Shown: positions 8,170 to 15,149 of the stretch, one piece after another
Layout: every line of letters begins with the position of its first letter
Position numbering within the stretch: the first letter of the stretch is position 1
Origin: JBBQNJ01 sp038329845
GTDB taxonomy: Bacteria; Planctomycetota; Phycisphaerae; Tepidisphaerales; Tepidisphaeraceae
DNA: 24,964 nucleotides
Assembly: GCA_038329845.1 (NCBI GenBank)
Contig: JBBQNJ010000074.1
Span: 1 to 24,964, forward strand
Reading direction: 5' to 3'
Notes under the pieces: model-generated
Database searches by the model: none
Told to the model about the DNA's origin: nothing
The model's input: only the letters and a program-made list of their open reading frames with translations
Position numbers and translations under genes: made by a program

Positions 8170-8823
8170 ATGCGCTGGGATGCCATTGTTTTCGACTTGG
8201 ACGGGACGTTGCTCGATACGCTGCAAGACATCGCCGACAGCACCAATCGGGCGCTTGCGAAGTTCAATTTTCCCACACACTCCGTTGACAGCTATCGCCA
8301 CCGCGTCGGCGACGGGGTCGAGATGCTGATTCGCCGGGCGATCCCCGCGGATCGTGCCGACGACGAGGCGGTCCGCGCCGTCGGCGAGGCGTATCGCGCC
8401 GAATACGCCGTCGGGTGGAACCGGGCGACGCGAGTCTACGATGGGATCGAGCCGATGCTCGACGCCCTGGGGCGGCGGGGGGTAAAAATCGCAGTTTTAT
8501 CTAACAAACCCGACGATTTCACGCACCAATGCGTGGAGCGATATCTCTCGAGATGGCATTTCGATGCCGTGATGGGCGCTATCGCCGCGCGGCCGCGCAA
8601 GCCCGACCCGGCCGGGGCGATCGAGATCGCCTCGCGCCTCCGGATCGACCCGCCGCGATGGGCGTACCTGGGCGACAGTCACACCGACATGGAAACCGCT
8701 CACGCCGCGGGAATGACGGCCATCGGTGCCGCCTGGGGATTTCGCGGGCGCGAGGAACTCGAGCGGGCCAACGCGGCGCTGGTGCTGGATCGCCCCGAGG
8801 ATCTCATGGCGCAATGGCGATGA
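8170..8823 (+). CDS. HAD-superfamily phosphatase (phosphoglycolate phosphatase-like)
   Basis: This 217-residue protein carries the four HAD motifs. The nucleophile motif is D9-L-D11-G-T, motif II is VLSNKP, motif III is the Lys of RPRKPDP, and motif IV is GDSHTD. The helical cap between the first two motifs and the overall length fit the Gph/phosphoglycolate phosphatase group, but substrate cannot be read from sequence; pyrophosphatase or other sugar-phosphatase activity is possible. The ATG at 8170 directly precedes the beta strand leading to the nucleophile, so the longer open frame upstream is not needed. Its stop overlaps the rlmN start in an ATGA, which suggests translational coupling. 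Confidence 0.85.
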   Translation: MRWDAIVFDLDGTLLDTLQDIADSTNRALAKFNFPTHSVDSYRHRVGDGVEMLIRRAIPADRADDEAVRAVGEAYRAEYAVGWNRATRVYDGIEPMLDALGRRGVKIAVLSNKPDDFTHQCVERYLSRWHFDAVMGAIAARPRKPDPAGAIEIASRLRIDPPRWAYLGDSHTDMETAHAAGMTAIGAAWGFRGREELERANAALVLDRPEDLMAQWR

Positions 8824-9947
8824 GCGCCTTGACCGATCACAGCCTCGAGTCGCTGCGGGCGCTGCTGCAAGGCTGGGGGGCCAATCCCGCGCACGCCGCA
8901 ACACTGCTTCGGCACCTGCACGAAACCGCCGGGCGGTTCGATCCCGCCGATCTTCCCATCGGTCGAACATTGATCGAGCGTCTTCGCCTCGAGCTGCCGT
9001 CGCGGCAATCGTCGATCGCCCATCGTCATCGCTCGGCGGACGGGACGGAGAAATTCATGGTCGCATTTTTCGGCGGCGGAGCGGTCGAGGCGGTGCTGAT
9101 GCCGTCGCATCGCCCCGACCGCGCCGCCGGGTGCATCAGCTCGCAGATCGGCTGCGCCATGGGGTGCGATTTCTGCGCCTCGACCTTCGGCGGCCTGGAG
9201 CGAAACCTCACAGCCGGGGAAATGGTCGAGCAATACCTGGTGCTGCGGGCCGGTGCCGCCGATGCCGGACGCCGGCTGAGCAGCCTGGTCTTCATGGGCA
9301 TGGGCGAGCCGATGCTCAATCTCGACGCGGTGATCGCCGCGATCCGGCGGATCGCGGCGCCCGAGGTCGGGGGCATCGGTTGGCGCCAGATCACCGTCAG
9401 CACCGTGGGGATCGTTCCGGGGATGCTGCGGCTGATGCAGGCCGATCTGAATGTCCACCTTGCTCTGTCGCTGCACGCGCCGGATGACCTCACGCGTTCG
9501 CGGCTGATCCCGGCGAACCGGCGTTATCCCGTGGCCGACGTGATCGACGCGCTGCGCCGATTCGACGCGGCCACTGGGCGCACCTGCACCCTCGAATACA
9601 CGCTGCTGGACGGGGTCAACGATTCGCTTGACCATGCTCGCCGGCTTGCCGAACTGATGCGCGGCTTTCGCGCCCATGTAAATGTGATCCCCTACAACCC
9701 CACCGGCGTTTCGGTCAGCGGAACGGTCTACGCCCGTCCGGCACCCGAGCGAATCGAGGCGTTTGTCCAGGCCCTGCGCGGCGGCGGCGTCGTGGCCCAC
9801 CTTCGCCGTCCCCGCGGCGACACCATCAGCGCCGCCTGCGGGCAGCTCCAGCGCCGATCGTCGCCCGCCGTCATCATCGGCCCGGGCGGACCGCAAAAGG
9901 CGGAAGCGGCAGATGGCCAAACTCGAACGGGATCTCGTACGGCGTGA
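8820..9947 (+). CDS. rlmN: 23S rRNA (adenine2503-C2)-methyltransferase RlmN
   Basis: This radical-SAM enzyme would methylate C2 of A2503 in 23S rRNA (and A37 in some tRNAs in the E. coli enzyme). The 375-residue length is normal. The iron-sulfur cluster motif is C112-A-M-G-C116-D-F-C119. The two catalytic cysteines are also present: C105 seven residues before the cluster (CISSQIGC) and C340 in AACGQL near the C-terminus. The GMGEPMLN and YTLLDGVND segments also fit RlmN. The Cfr resistance methyltransferase is related and targets C8 of the same base; RlmN is preferred on general similarity. The start at 8820 makes a 4-base overlap with the phosphatase stop; an ATG at 8814 is the alternative. 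Confidence 0.92.
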   Translation: MSALTDHSLESLRALLQGWGANPAHAATLLRHLHETAGRFDPADLPIGRTLIERLRLELPSRQSSIAHRHRSADGTEKFMVAFFGGGAVEAVLMPSHRPDRAAGCISSQIGCAMGCDFCASTFGGLERNLTAGEMVEQYLVLRAGAADAGRRLSSLVFMGMGEPMLNLDAVIAAIRRIAAPEVGGIGWRQITVSTVGIVPGMLRLMQADLNVHLALSLHAPDDLTRSRLIPANRRYPVADVIDALRRFDAATGRTCTLEYTLLDGVNDSLDHARRLAELMRGFRAHVNVIPYNPTGVSVSGTVYARPAPERIEAFVQALRGGGVVAHLRRPRGDTISAACGQLQRRSSPAVIIGPGGPQKAEAADGQTRTGSRTA

Positions 9948-10058
9948 CGCGCAGCGGACAGGTGATCACCAGCCGGGTCGGTCTACCGAGCGGGCCGGTG
10001 GAAGAATGCTGGCCTGGCGCCGTGGCGAGAGAATTTGCTTTTTTGGTCTTCGCGGCCG

Positions 10059-10087
10059 CCGGTTGCTCGACGAGGGCCGGTTTTTTT
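10059..10087 (+). terminator. Probable intrinsic terminator after rlmN
   Basis: CCGGTT (10059-10064) can pair with GGCCGG (10075-10080, including two G-U pairs), and seven T residues follow at once (10081-10087). It lies between rlmN and the lpxC-fabZ gene and would separate the two transcription units. The stem is short, so the call rests partly on the T-run. Confidence 0.5.
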
Positions 10088-10134
10088 GTTGCCGATCGTT
10101 GTCGAGCATCTCTTTCCGCCGGGCGGGAATGCCG

Positions 10135-10140
10135 TATACT
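10135..10140 (+). promoter_or_regulatory. Candidate -10 box for the lpxC-fabZ operon
   Basis: TATACT matches the housekeeping -10 consensus in five of six positions, in otherwise GC-rich DNA, 29 nt before the lpxC-fabZ start and after the terminator. No good -35 hexamer is seen at the usual distance. Confidence 0.35.
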
Positions 10141-10169
10141 TAAGGGTTGCCGCATGGCGCGGCGATCAC

Positions 10170-11486
10170 ATGCGTCAACGCCAACGCACAGTTTCTCGCT
10201 CGGCGAGCGTCCAGGGACAGGGGTTGTTCTCGGGTGAGCCGGCGAACCTGACCATCGCACCGGCCGAGGCCGGCGCGGGGATTCTCTTCGTCCGTCAATA
10301 TGACGGCAAGACCGCGCGGATTCCGGCGCTGGTGAGTCATGTTGTGGACCGCCCGCGGCGCACATGCCTGAAAAACGGGACGCTGTTCGTTCAGACCGTC
10401 GAGCATTGCATGGCGGCGCTGGCGGGGGTGGGGATCGACAATGCCGTGGTGACGCTCGAGGGCGGCGCCAATGGTGAACTGCCCGGGGGGGATGGGTCCA
10501 GCCAGGCGTTCGTGCGGGCGATCGAGGAGGCCGGGCCGATCGAGCAGGAGGCCAAGCTCTCGCCGCTGGTGATTCGTAAGCCTATGCAGGTCGAGCAGGC
10601 TGGGGCGACGCTGGCGGCGTTGCCCGGTACGGAGGATTGTCTGGAGATTCTCTACGATTTCGAGGCGCCCGCACCTGTGGGACGACAACTGTTCGCGTTC
10701 CGGCTGGGCGATGAAGATTTCGCCACCCAAGTGGCTCCGGCGCGGACGTTTGTCTTCGAGAACGAGGCGGCGGAACTGCGGGCCCGCGGGATGGGTGAGC
10801 ACCTTTCGCCCAAGGATCTGCTGGTCATCGCCGCCGACGGCCCGATCGACAACCAGTTCCGGTTCGCCGATGAGTGCGTGCGCCACAAGGTGCTGGACCT
10901 GATCGGGGACTTATTCCTGGTCGGTCGTCCCATTCGCGGACGGATCGTCGCGCGGCGAAGCGGGCATTCGCTCAATCACCTGCTGGCTCGGCGGCTGTTA
11001 GAGCAGGAGCTGGCGCATCATCGCGCCTCACTGGTGGACCGCGAGGCGGTGCTGGACATCCGGCGGATTCAGCGCATTCTGCCGCATCGCTACCCGATGC
11101 TGCTGGTGGACCGGATTCTGGAGATCCAAGGCGACGAGCGGGTCACGGGGATCAAGAACGTGACCTTCAACGACGCTTTTTTCCAGGGACACTATCCCGG
11201 CACCCCGATCATGCCGGCGGTGCTGGTGGTCGAGGCGATGGCCCAGATCAGCGGGGTGTTGCTGGATCAGAAACTGGAACATAAGGGAAAGGTGCCGTAT
11301 TTGATCAGCATGGACAAGGTAAAGGTTCGTCAGGCAGTGGTCCCCGGGGACCAGTTGCTGCTCGAGGCGGTGACGGTGCGGGTCAAGAGCCGCACCGGGC
11401 ATGTTCGCTGCAAGGCGTTCGTCCGCGAGAAACTGGCGGCCGAGGCCGACATCAAGTTCATGCTGGTGGATGCCGAATCGGCATGA
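10170..11486 (+). CDS. lpxC/fabZ: LpxC-FabZ fusion: UDP-acyl-GlcNAc deacetylase / 3-hydroxyacyl-ACP dehydratase
   Basis: Residues 1-285 are LpxC, the zinc deacetylase that commits UDP-3-O-acyl-GlcNAc to lipid A. Its catalytic E78-H79 (TVEHCMAAL), zinc ligands H239 and D243 (RHKVLDLIGD) and H266 (SGHSLNH) are all present. Residues 295-438 are FabZ, a hotdog-fold dehydratase of fatty-acid elongation, with H341 in GHYPGTP and E355 in VEAMAQ, 14 residues apart as usual. Both halves look active. LpxC-FabZ fusions are known, for example in Bacteroidetes; the two activities compete for or share 3-hydroxyacyl-ACP. The ATG at 10170 is chosen because the LpxC fold starts about 10 residues later; no clear Shine-Dalgarno is seen. 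The stop overlaps the lpxA start. Confidence 0.95.
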   Translation: MRQRQRTVSRSASVQGQGLFSGEPANLTIAPAEAGAGILFVRQYDGKTARIPALVSHVVDRPRRTCLKNGTLFVQTVEHCMAALAGVGIDNAVVTLEGGANGELPGGDGSSQAFVRAIEEAGPIEQEAKLSPLVIRKPMQVEQAGATLAALPGTEDCLEILYDFEAPAPVGRQLFAFRLGDEDFATQVAPARTFVFENEAAELRARGMGEHLSPKDLLVIAADGPIDNQFRFADECVRHKVLDLIGDLFLVGRPIRGRIVARRSGHSLNHLLARRLLEQELAHHRASLVDREAVLDIRRIQRILPHRYPMLLVDRILEIQGDERVTGIKNVTFNDAFFQGHYPGTPIMPAVLVVEAMAQISGVLLDQKLEHKGKVPYLISMDKVKVRQAVVPGDQLLLEAVTVRVKSRTGHVRCKAFVREKLAAEADIKFMLVDAESA

Positions 11487-12382
11487 GGCCGGCAAAGAAT
11501 CGCATGGATCAATCAACCGTGGAAAGTCATTCGCCTGTGTCCGTCAACCGCAACAACCCGATGCCCAAGCTATCACCCTTGTCCGTCATCGATCCCCTGG
11601 CCCAGCTCGCCGCCGACGTCGAGGTCGGCCCCTTTTGCGTCCTCGGACCGAAGGTGCGCCTCGGCCCCGGTTGTCGGCTGCTCAGCCATGTCACATTGTT
11701 GGGCAATACCACCTTCGGATCGGGAAATATTTTTTTCCCCAACTGCGTCATCGGCGGTGCCCCGCAGGACCTGAAGTACCAGGGTAGCGACACCCAGTTG
11801 ATCGTCGGGGAAGCCAACACCTTCCGCGAAGGATCGACCGCGCATGTGGGGACGGAAAAAGGCTCGGGCATCACCCGCATCGGCAATCGCAACTTGATCA
11901 TGGTCAACGCCCATATCGGCCACGACGTTGAAATCGGCGATGAGTGCGTGATTTCCAACAACGTGATGATCGCCGGGCACGTGGTGATCGGCGACCGCGT
12001 GGTCCTCTCGGGCGGGGCGGGGATTCATCACTTCGTGACGATCGGCGACTTTGCCTACCTTGGGGGATACGCCCGGATTCGCCACGACGTGCCTCCGTAC
12101 ATCAAGGTGGATGGCAATGACGAGATTCGCGGGCTGAACTCGATCGGTCTTCGCCGGGCCGGATTCTCCGAAGTCGAGGTCGAGGCACTCGAGGATGCGA
12201 TCCGCGACCTGTTCTACCGCGACAAGGCGTTGGCCATCACGATGGCCGAATACGAGGCCGCCGACTCGATGACGCCGCATGTGGCCCGGGTGATCCAGTT
12301 TCTGCGCCGCCGGGCGGTCGCCCGCCAGGGCCGCCATCTCGAGACGATCCATCGCGGCGGTCGTCCCAATGCCGATCAATGA
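11483..12382 (+). CDS. lpxA: UDP-N-acetylglucosamine O-acyltransferase LpxA
   Basis: LpxA transfers a 3-hydroxyacyl chain from ACP to the 3-OH of UDP-GlcNAc, the first lipid A step. The protein shows the left-handed beta-helix hexapeptide pattern from about residue 40 (VEVGPFCVLGPKVRLGPG) to 220. The catalytic His is H147 in NAHIGHD, counted from this start. The DLKYQG and GGYARIRHDVPPY segments are also typical, and the helical C-terminus ends normally. The ATG at 11483 overlaps the lpxC-fabZ stop (ATGA). This adds about 30 residues before the usual LpxA start, so ATG 11504 or 11561 (MPKLSPLSVIDP, giving 273 residues) may be the true start; none has a strong Shine-Dalgarno. LpxD and LpxB are not in the window. 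Confidence 0.92.
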   Translation: MRPAKNRMDQSTVESHSPVSVNRNNPMPKLSPLSVIDPLAQLAADVEVGPFCVLGPKVRLGPGCRLLSHVTLLGNTTFGSGNIFFPNCVIGGAPQDLKYQGSDTQLIVGEANTFREGSTAHVGTEKGSGITRIGNRNLIMVNAHIGHDVEIGDECVISNNVMIAGHVVIGDRVVLSGGAGIHHFVTIGDFAYLGGYARIRHDVPPYIKVDGNDEIRGLNSIGLRRAGFSEVEVEALEDAIRDLFYRDKALAITMAEYEAADSMTPHVARVIQFLRRRAVARQGRHLETIHRGGRPNADQ

Positions 12383-12387
12383 GCGCA

Positions 12388-12436
12388 GGATTGGTTCACG
12401 CAATCCGTACTTTCGATCGACGGTTGCCTAACCGTC
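12388..12436 (+). other. Two short hairpins in the lpxA to ACP-dehydratase spacer
   Basis: GGATTG (12388-12393) pairs with CAATCC (12401-12406), and GACGGTT (12419-12425) pairs perfectly with AACCGTC (12430-12436) around a 4-nt loop. They occupy most of the 82-nt gap between lpxA and the ACP-DH gene. No T-run follows. They may set relative expression, process the transcript, or act as an operator. Confidence 0.45.
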
Positions 12437-12464
12437 CAATATCCGCACAATCCCAATTTGTCCC

Positions 12465-13196
12465 ATGAGCGAGTCGAAACCCAACCCATCGGTCGATTCG
12501 GCGATTCTGGATCGCATCAAGACGATCCTGCGCCGCGACCTCAAGCTGGGCACCGACGTTCCGATCGACGATGCGATGCCATTTTTCGGCAGCGACATCG
12601 ACCTGGATTCGCTGGACATGCTTCTGCTGGTGACCAGCGTCGAGAAGGAATTCGGGTTGAAAATTCCCGGCGACGCGGTGGGCCGCGAGATCTTCGAGAG
12701 CGTGGGGAGCCTGGGACGCTATATTCAGCGCAGCGGCGGAGAATCTTCCGCGCCGGCGAGTCTGTCGCCCGCGCCGGTGCCGCCGGCCGATTATCTGGCG
12801 TTGCTTCCTCACCGCGAACCGTTTCGCTTCATCACGCGAGTGGACAAACTCGTCGCCGGAGAATCGGCCGAGGGTGCGTGGCAGCTTGCCGGGGATGAAT
12901 CGTTCTTCGCCGGACATTTTCCCGGACATCCGGTCGTTCCGGGGGTGTTGTTGACCGAGGCGTTGGCGCAACTGTCGGGGCTTCTCGCCGGGCCTGATCC
13001 GCGGGGGCCGGTGGCGGGGAAGCTGGCTTCATGCGAGATGCGGTTCGATCGGTCGGTCGAGCCGCCGGCGTCGGTGACGCTGATGTCCCGCGCCGCCCGC
13101 GTGATGGGGGCGCTGCACCAGTTCGAGGTCGAGGCCCGCGTGCAGGATGAGTGCGTGGCCCGAGGGACCGTCACTCTGGCAATCGGCGGGGATTAA
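12465..13196 (+). CDS. Acyl carrier protein fused to FabZ/FabA-like dehydratase
   Basis: This 243-residue protein joins two modules. Residues 10-88 are an acyl carrier protein with the phosphopantetheine attachment motif D48-S49-L50 (DIDLDSLDMLLL). A flexible Ser/Ala/Pro linker (89-108) follows. Residues 109-243 are a hotdog dehydratase with H151 in GHFPGHPVVPG and E165 in LTEALAQ, 14 residues apart as in active FabZ. A carrier tethered to its own dehydratase is a secondary-metabolism-like arrangement, unlike ordinary fatty-acid synthesis. It is followed after 6 nt by a LolA-like gene and then by an acyltransferase and a KS-CLF fusion. The start at 12465 has no clear Shine-Dalgarno but is the natural start of the ACP fold. 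Confidence 0.88.
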   Translation: MSESKPNPSVDSAILDRIKTILRRDLKLGTDVPIDDAMPFFGSDIDLDSLDMLLLVTSVEKEFGLKIPGDAVGREIFESVGSLGRYIQRSGGESSAPASLSPAPVPPADYLALLPHREPFRFITRVDKLVAGESAEGAWQLAGDESFFAGHFPGHPVVPGVLLTEALAQLSGLLAGPDPRGPVAGKLASCEMRFDRSVEPPASVTLMSRAARVMGALHQFEVEARVQDECVARGTVTLAIGGD

Positions 13197-13202
13197 AAAT
13201 CG

Positions 13203-13937
13203 ATGTGCAAATCCGGGCTGATCATCGTCTTCCTGGTCTTAATCGGGGCCGCGACGGGACGAAGCCAGACCGTTCCAGCCACCACCCAGACAACCGCTGT
13301 CGCGGCACCGCCCGAGGATGCGGCACTGCTTAAGCAGCTTGAAGCGCTCGATGAGCGAGCGCGCCGCGTGCGCGATCTGTCCGGGCGTTTCACGCAGAAA
13401 AAGTTCACCGCCCTGTTGAAAAAGCCGCTGGTGTCATCCGGCACTCTGCGCGTGATCGGGTCGCGAATGCGTTGGGATACGCTCGAGCCGTCGCCTTCGG
13501 TGATGACGATCGACGAGAGGGAAGTTCGCATCTACTATCCGCCGCAGAACACGTTGGAAATCTATCCGATCGACCAGCGCATGGGATCGCTCGCCGCCTC
13601 GCCGCTGCCGCGGCTGGAATCGCTGCGGCGACACTTTCGGTTTTTTCGCATCCCCGTAAACGAGATCGACGACGCGGCCGACCCCACCCGATCGTTGGCG
13701 CTGCGCCTTCGCCCATCGGAGGAATCTTTGTCGCAATATCTTGATCATGTGGATGTGCTGCTGGACACGACTACGGCGTTAATGATCGAAGCTCGCATGG
13801 TGGACGCGGGGGGCGATCGTACGTCGCTGCGGTTTGACGCAGTGAAGACGAATGTCGGTCTGACCGATGCAAACCTGGCCAACCCGGCACCGGCGGATGC
13901 GACGATTGTTCGACCCTTGGAGGGTTTGGGGCGGTGA
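13203..13937 (+). CDS. LolA-like outer-membrane lipoprotein carrier family protein
   Basis: This 244-residue protein has an N-terminal hydrophobic signal (GLIIVFLVLIGAATG), then residues of the LolA/LolB-like fold. The segments LSGRFTQKKFTALLKKPLVSSGTLRVIGSRMRWDTLEPSPS and MTIDEREVRIYYPPQNT are together typical: a beta-barrel half that opens with a QxK-type strand and an (R/K)W-containing strand. It is likely periplasmic and could bind a lipidated cargo. LolA-like members are common in aryl-polyene and flexirubin clusters, where they are thought to shuttle product toward the outer membrane. That fits its place between ACP-DH and an acyltransferase. Whether it serves general lipoproteins or a special lipid cannot be told here. 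The stop overlaps the next start. Confidence 0.75.
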   Translation: MCKSGLIIVFLVLIGAATGRSQTVPATTQTTAVAAPPEDAALLKQLEALDERARRVRDLSGRFTQKKFTALLKKPLVSSGTLRVIGSRMRWDTLEPSPSVMTIDEREVRIYYPPQNTLEIYPIDQRMGSLAASPLPRLESLRRHFRFFRIPVNEIDDAADPTRSLALRLRPSEESLSQYLDHVDVLLDTTTALMIEARMVDAGGDRTSLRFDAVKTNVGLTDANLANPAPADATIVRPLEGLGR

Positions 13938-15082
13938 CTTTGGGGACGAGTTGTGTGACAAGGGAATCGGTGAGCCGTGCCATGGCCGCGCCGGGCGAGG
14001 CTAGCGCCGCGCGGGCTTCGCGTGACGTTGCGCCCGCTTCGGGCAATGCCCCCGCTTCCGTCGATGCGCCCGCTTCGGGCAATGCGCCTGTTTCCGTCGA
14101 TGGCCCCGCTTCGGGCGTTGCCCCTATTTCGGATGTTGCCAAGCCGAAGGCGACTGTCCGATCCCACGTCCGCGTGAGCAGAGCCTGTGCCGATTTCTGG
14201 CTCAATACGCTATTCGTCTGCTGCCGCCGCACGCCCTGGCTGACCCGCGGTGCCCGGGGGTTTTTTCTTCGCGGCGCCTGGGCGTGCGCCCCGTCGCTGC
14301 GGTCGGCCACGACCGCCAACGCCCGGCGGATTCTCGGCCCCGCGGCGTCGGCGGCGAACGTTCGTCGAGTGGCTCGCGGGATCATCGCCAGTTTCTATGA
14401 TTTCGTCTGCGACGTGGGAGCAAGTCTTTCACAGGACCGCGCCCGGCTGGTCGGACGCATCGCCGCGGTTCATGGCCACGAGCATTATCTCGCCGCCCGC
14501 CGGGACGGCGCTGGGGCGGTGGTGGTTACCGCCCACATGGGATCGTTTGAAGTGGGCGTGGCGGCGTTGCTGGAACACGATCCGATCGTCCACGTGGTTT
14601 TCAAGCGCGACGCGATCGCCCGCTTCGAGCAGTTGCGCTCGCGACTGCACCGGTCCCTGGGCGTGCGCGAATCACCCGTGGACGAAGGGTGGGGGATTTG
14701 GATCCGCCTGCGCGACGCATTGAAGCGCAACGAGGTGGTGGTCGTGCAAGGCGATCGGCTCATGCCCGGTCAGCGCGGGCTGGATGTGGCGGTGCTGGGC
14801 GCAACGATGTCGCTTCCGACCGGTCCGGCGAAGCTGGCCCTCGCGTCGGGTGCGCCGATCGTCCCGATCTACTCGATCCGGCGTCCGGACGGGCGGATCG
14901 AGTTGTTTGTCGAGCCGGCGATCCGCGTGGGCGCCGGCGACGATCCGGACAAGGCCACGGCCCAGTTGGCGCGCATTCTCGAGCGCTATCTGTTGGCATA
15001 TCCCGACCAATGGTTGATGATTCAACCGGCGTGGTGCGAAGACCAGTCCCCGGACACAGTGCCGGCTGCCGGGAGCAAATAG
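13934..15082 (+). CDS. LpxL/HtrB-family acyltransferase with repeat-rich N-terminus
   Basis: This 382-residue protein is a lysophospholipid or lipid A late acyltransferase relative. Its HX4E catalytic motif is H201-M-G-S-F-E206 (numbering from GTG 13934). It also has GDRLMPGQRG, the GAPIVPIYSIR strand and YPDQWLMIQPAW near the end, all typical of LpxL/HtrB. It would transfer an acyl chain from ACP to a lipid hydroxyl at the inner membrane. Residues 33-68 are an Ala/Pro/Ser hexapeptide repeat absent from ordinary members. The GTG start overlaps the LolA-like stop by four bases and has GGAGGG (13919-13924) 9 nt upstream; ATG 13982 is an alternative. Next to KS-CLF and ACP-DH it probably installs the chain they make. 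Confidence 0.83.
   Translation: MTLGTSCVTRESVSRAMAAPGEASAARASRDVAPASGNAPASVDAPASGNAPVSVDGPASGVAPISDVAKPKATVRSHVRVSRACADFWLNTLFVCCRRTPWLTRGARGFFLRGAWACAPSLRSATTANARRILGPAASAANVRRVARGIIASFYDFVCDVGASLSQDRARLVGRIAAVHGHEHYLAARRDGAGAVVVTAHMGSFEVGVAALLEHDPIVHVVFKRDAIARFEQLRSRLHRSLGVRESPVDEGWGIWIRLRDALKRNEVVVVQGDRLMPGQRGLDVAVLGATMSLPTGPAKLALASGAPIVPIYSIRRPDGRIELFVEPAIRVGAGDDPDKATAQLARILERYLLAYPDQWLMIQPAWCEDQSPDTVPAAGSK
14031..14138 (+). repeat. Six 18-bp in-frame repeats (hexapeptide repeat)
   Basis: Six 18-bp units such as CGCCCGCTTCGGGCAATG and CCCCCGCTTCCGTCGATG run head to tail, with two variants alternating to give a 36-bp super-period in the first four units. They encode hexapeptides APASGN, APASVD, APASGN, APVSVD, GPASGV, APISDV. 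A degenerate unit precedes at about 14013. Copy number could change without frameshift. Confidence 0.85.
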
Positions 15083-15149
15083 CCGTCACGGCGACGTTTC
15101 GCATCAGAGCATGGCGATCCACGGAGCGTCGCCGTTGGAGGAATCGTTG

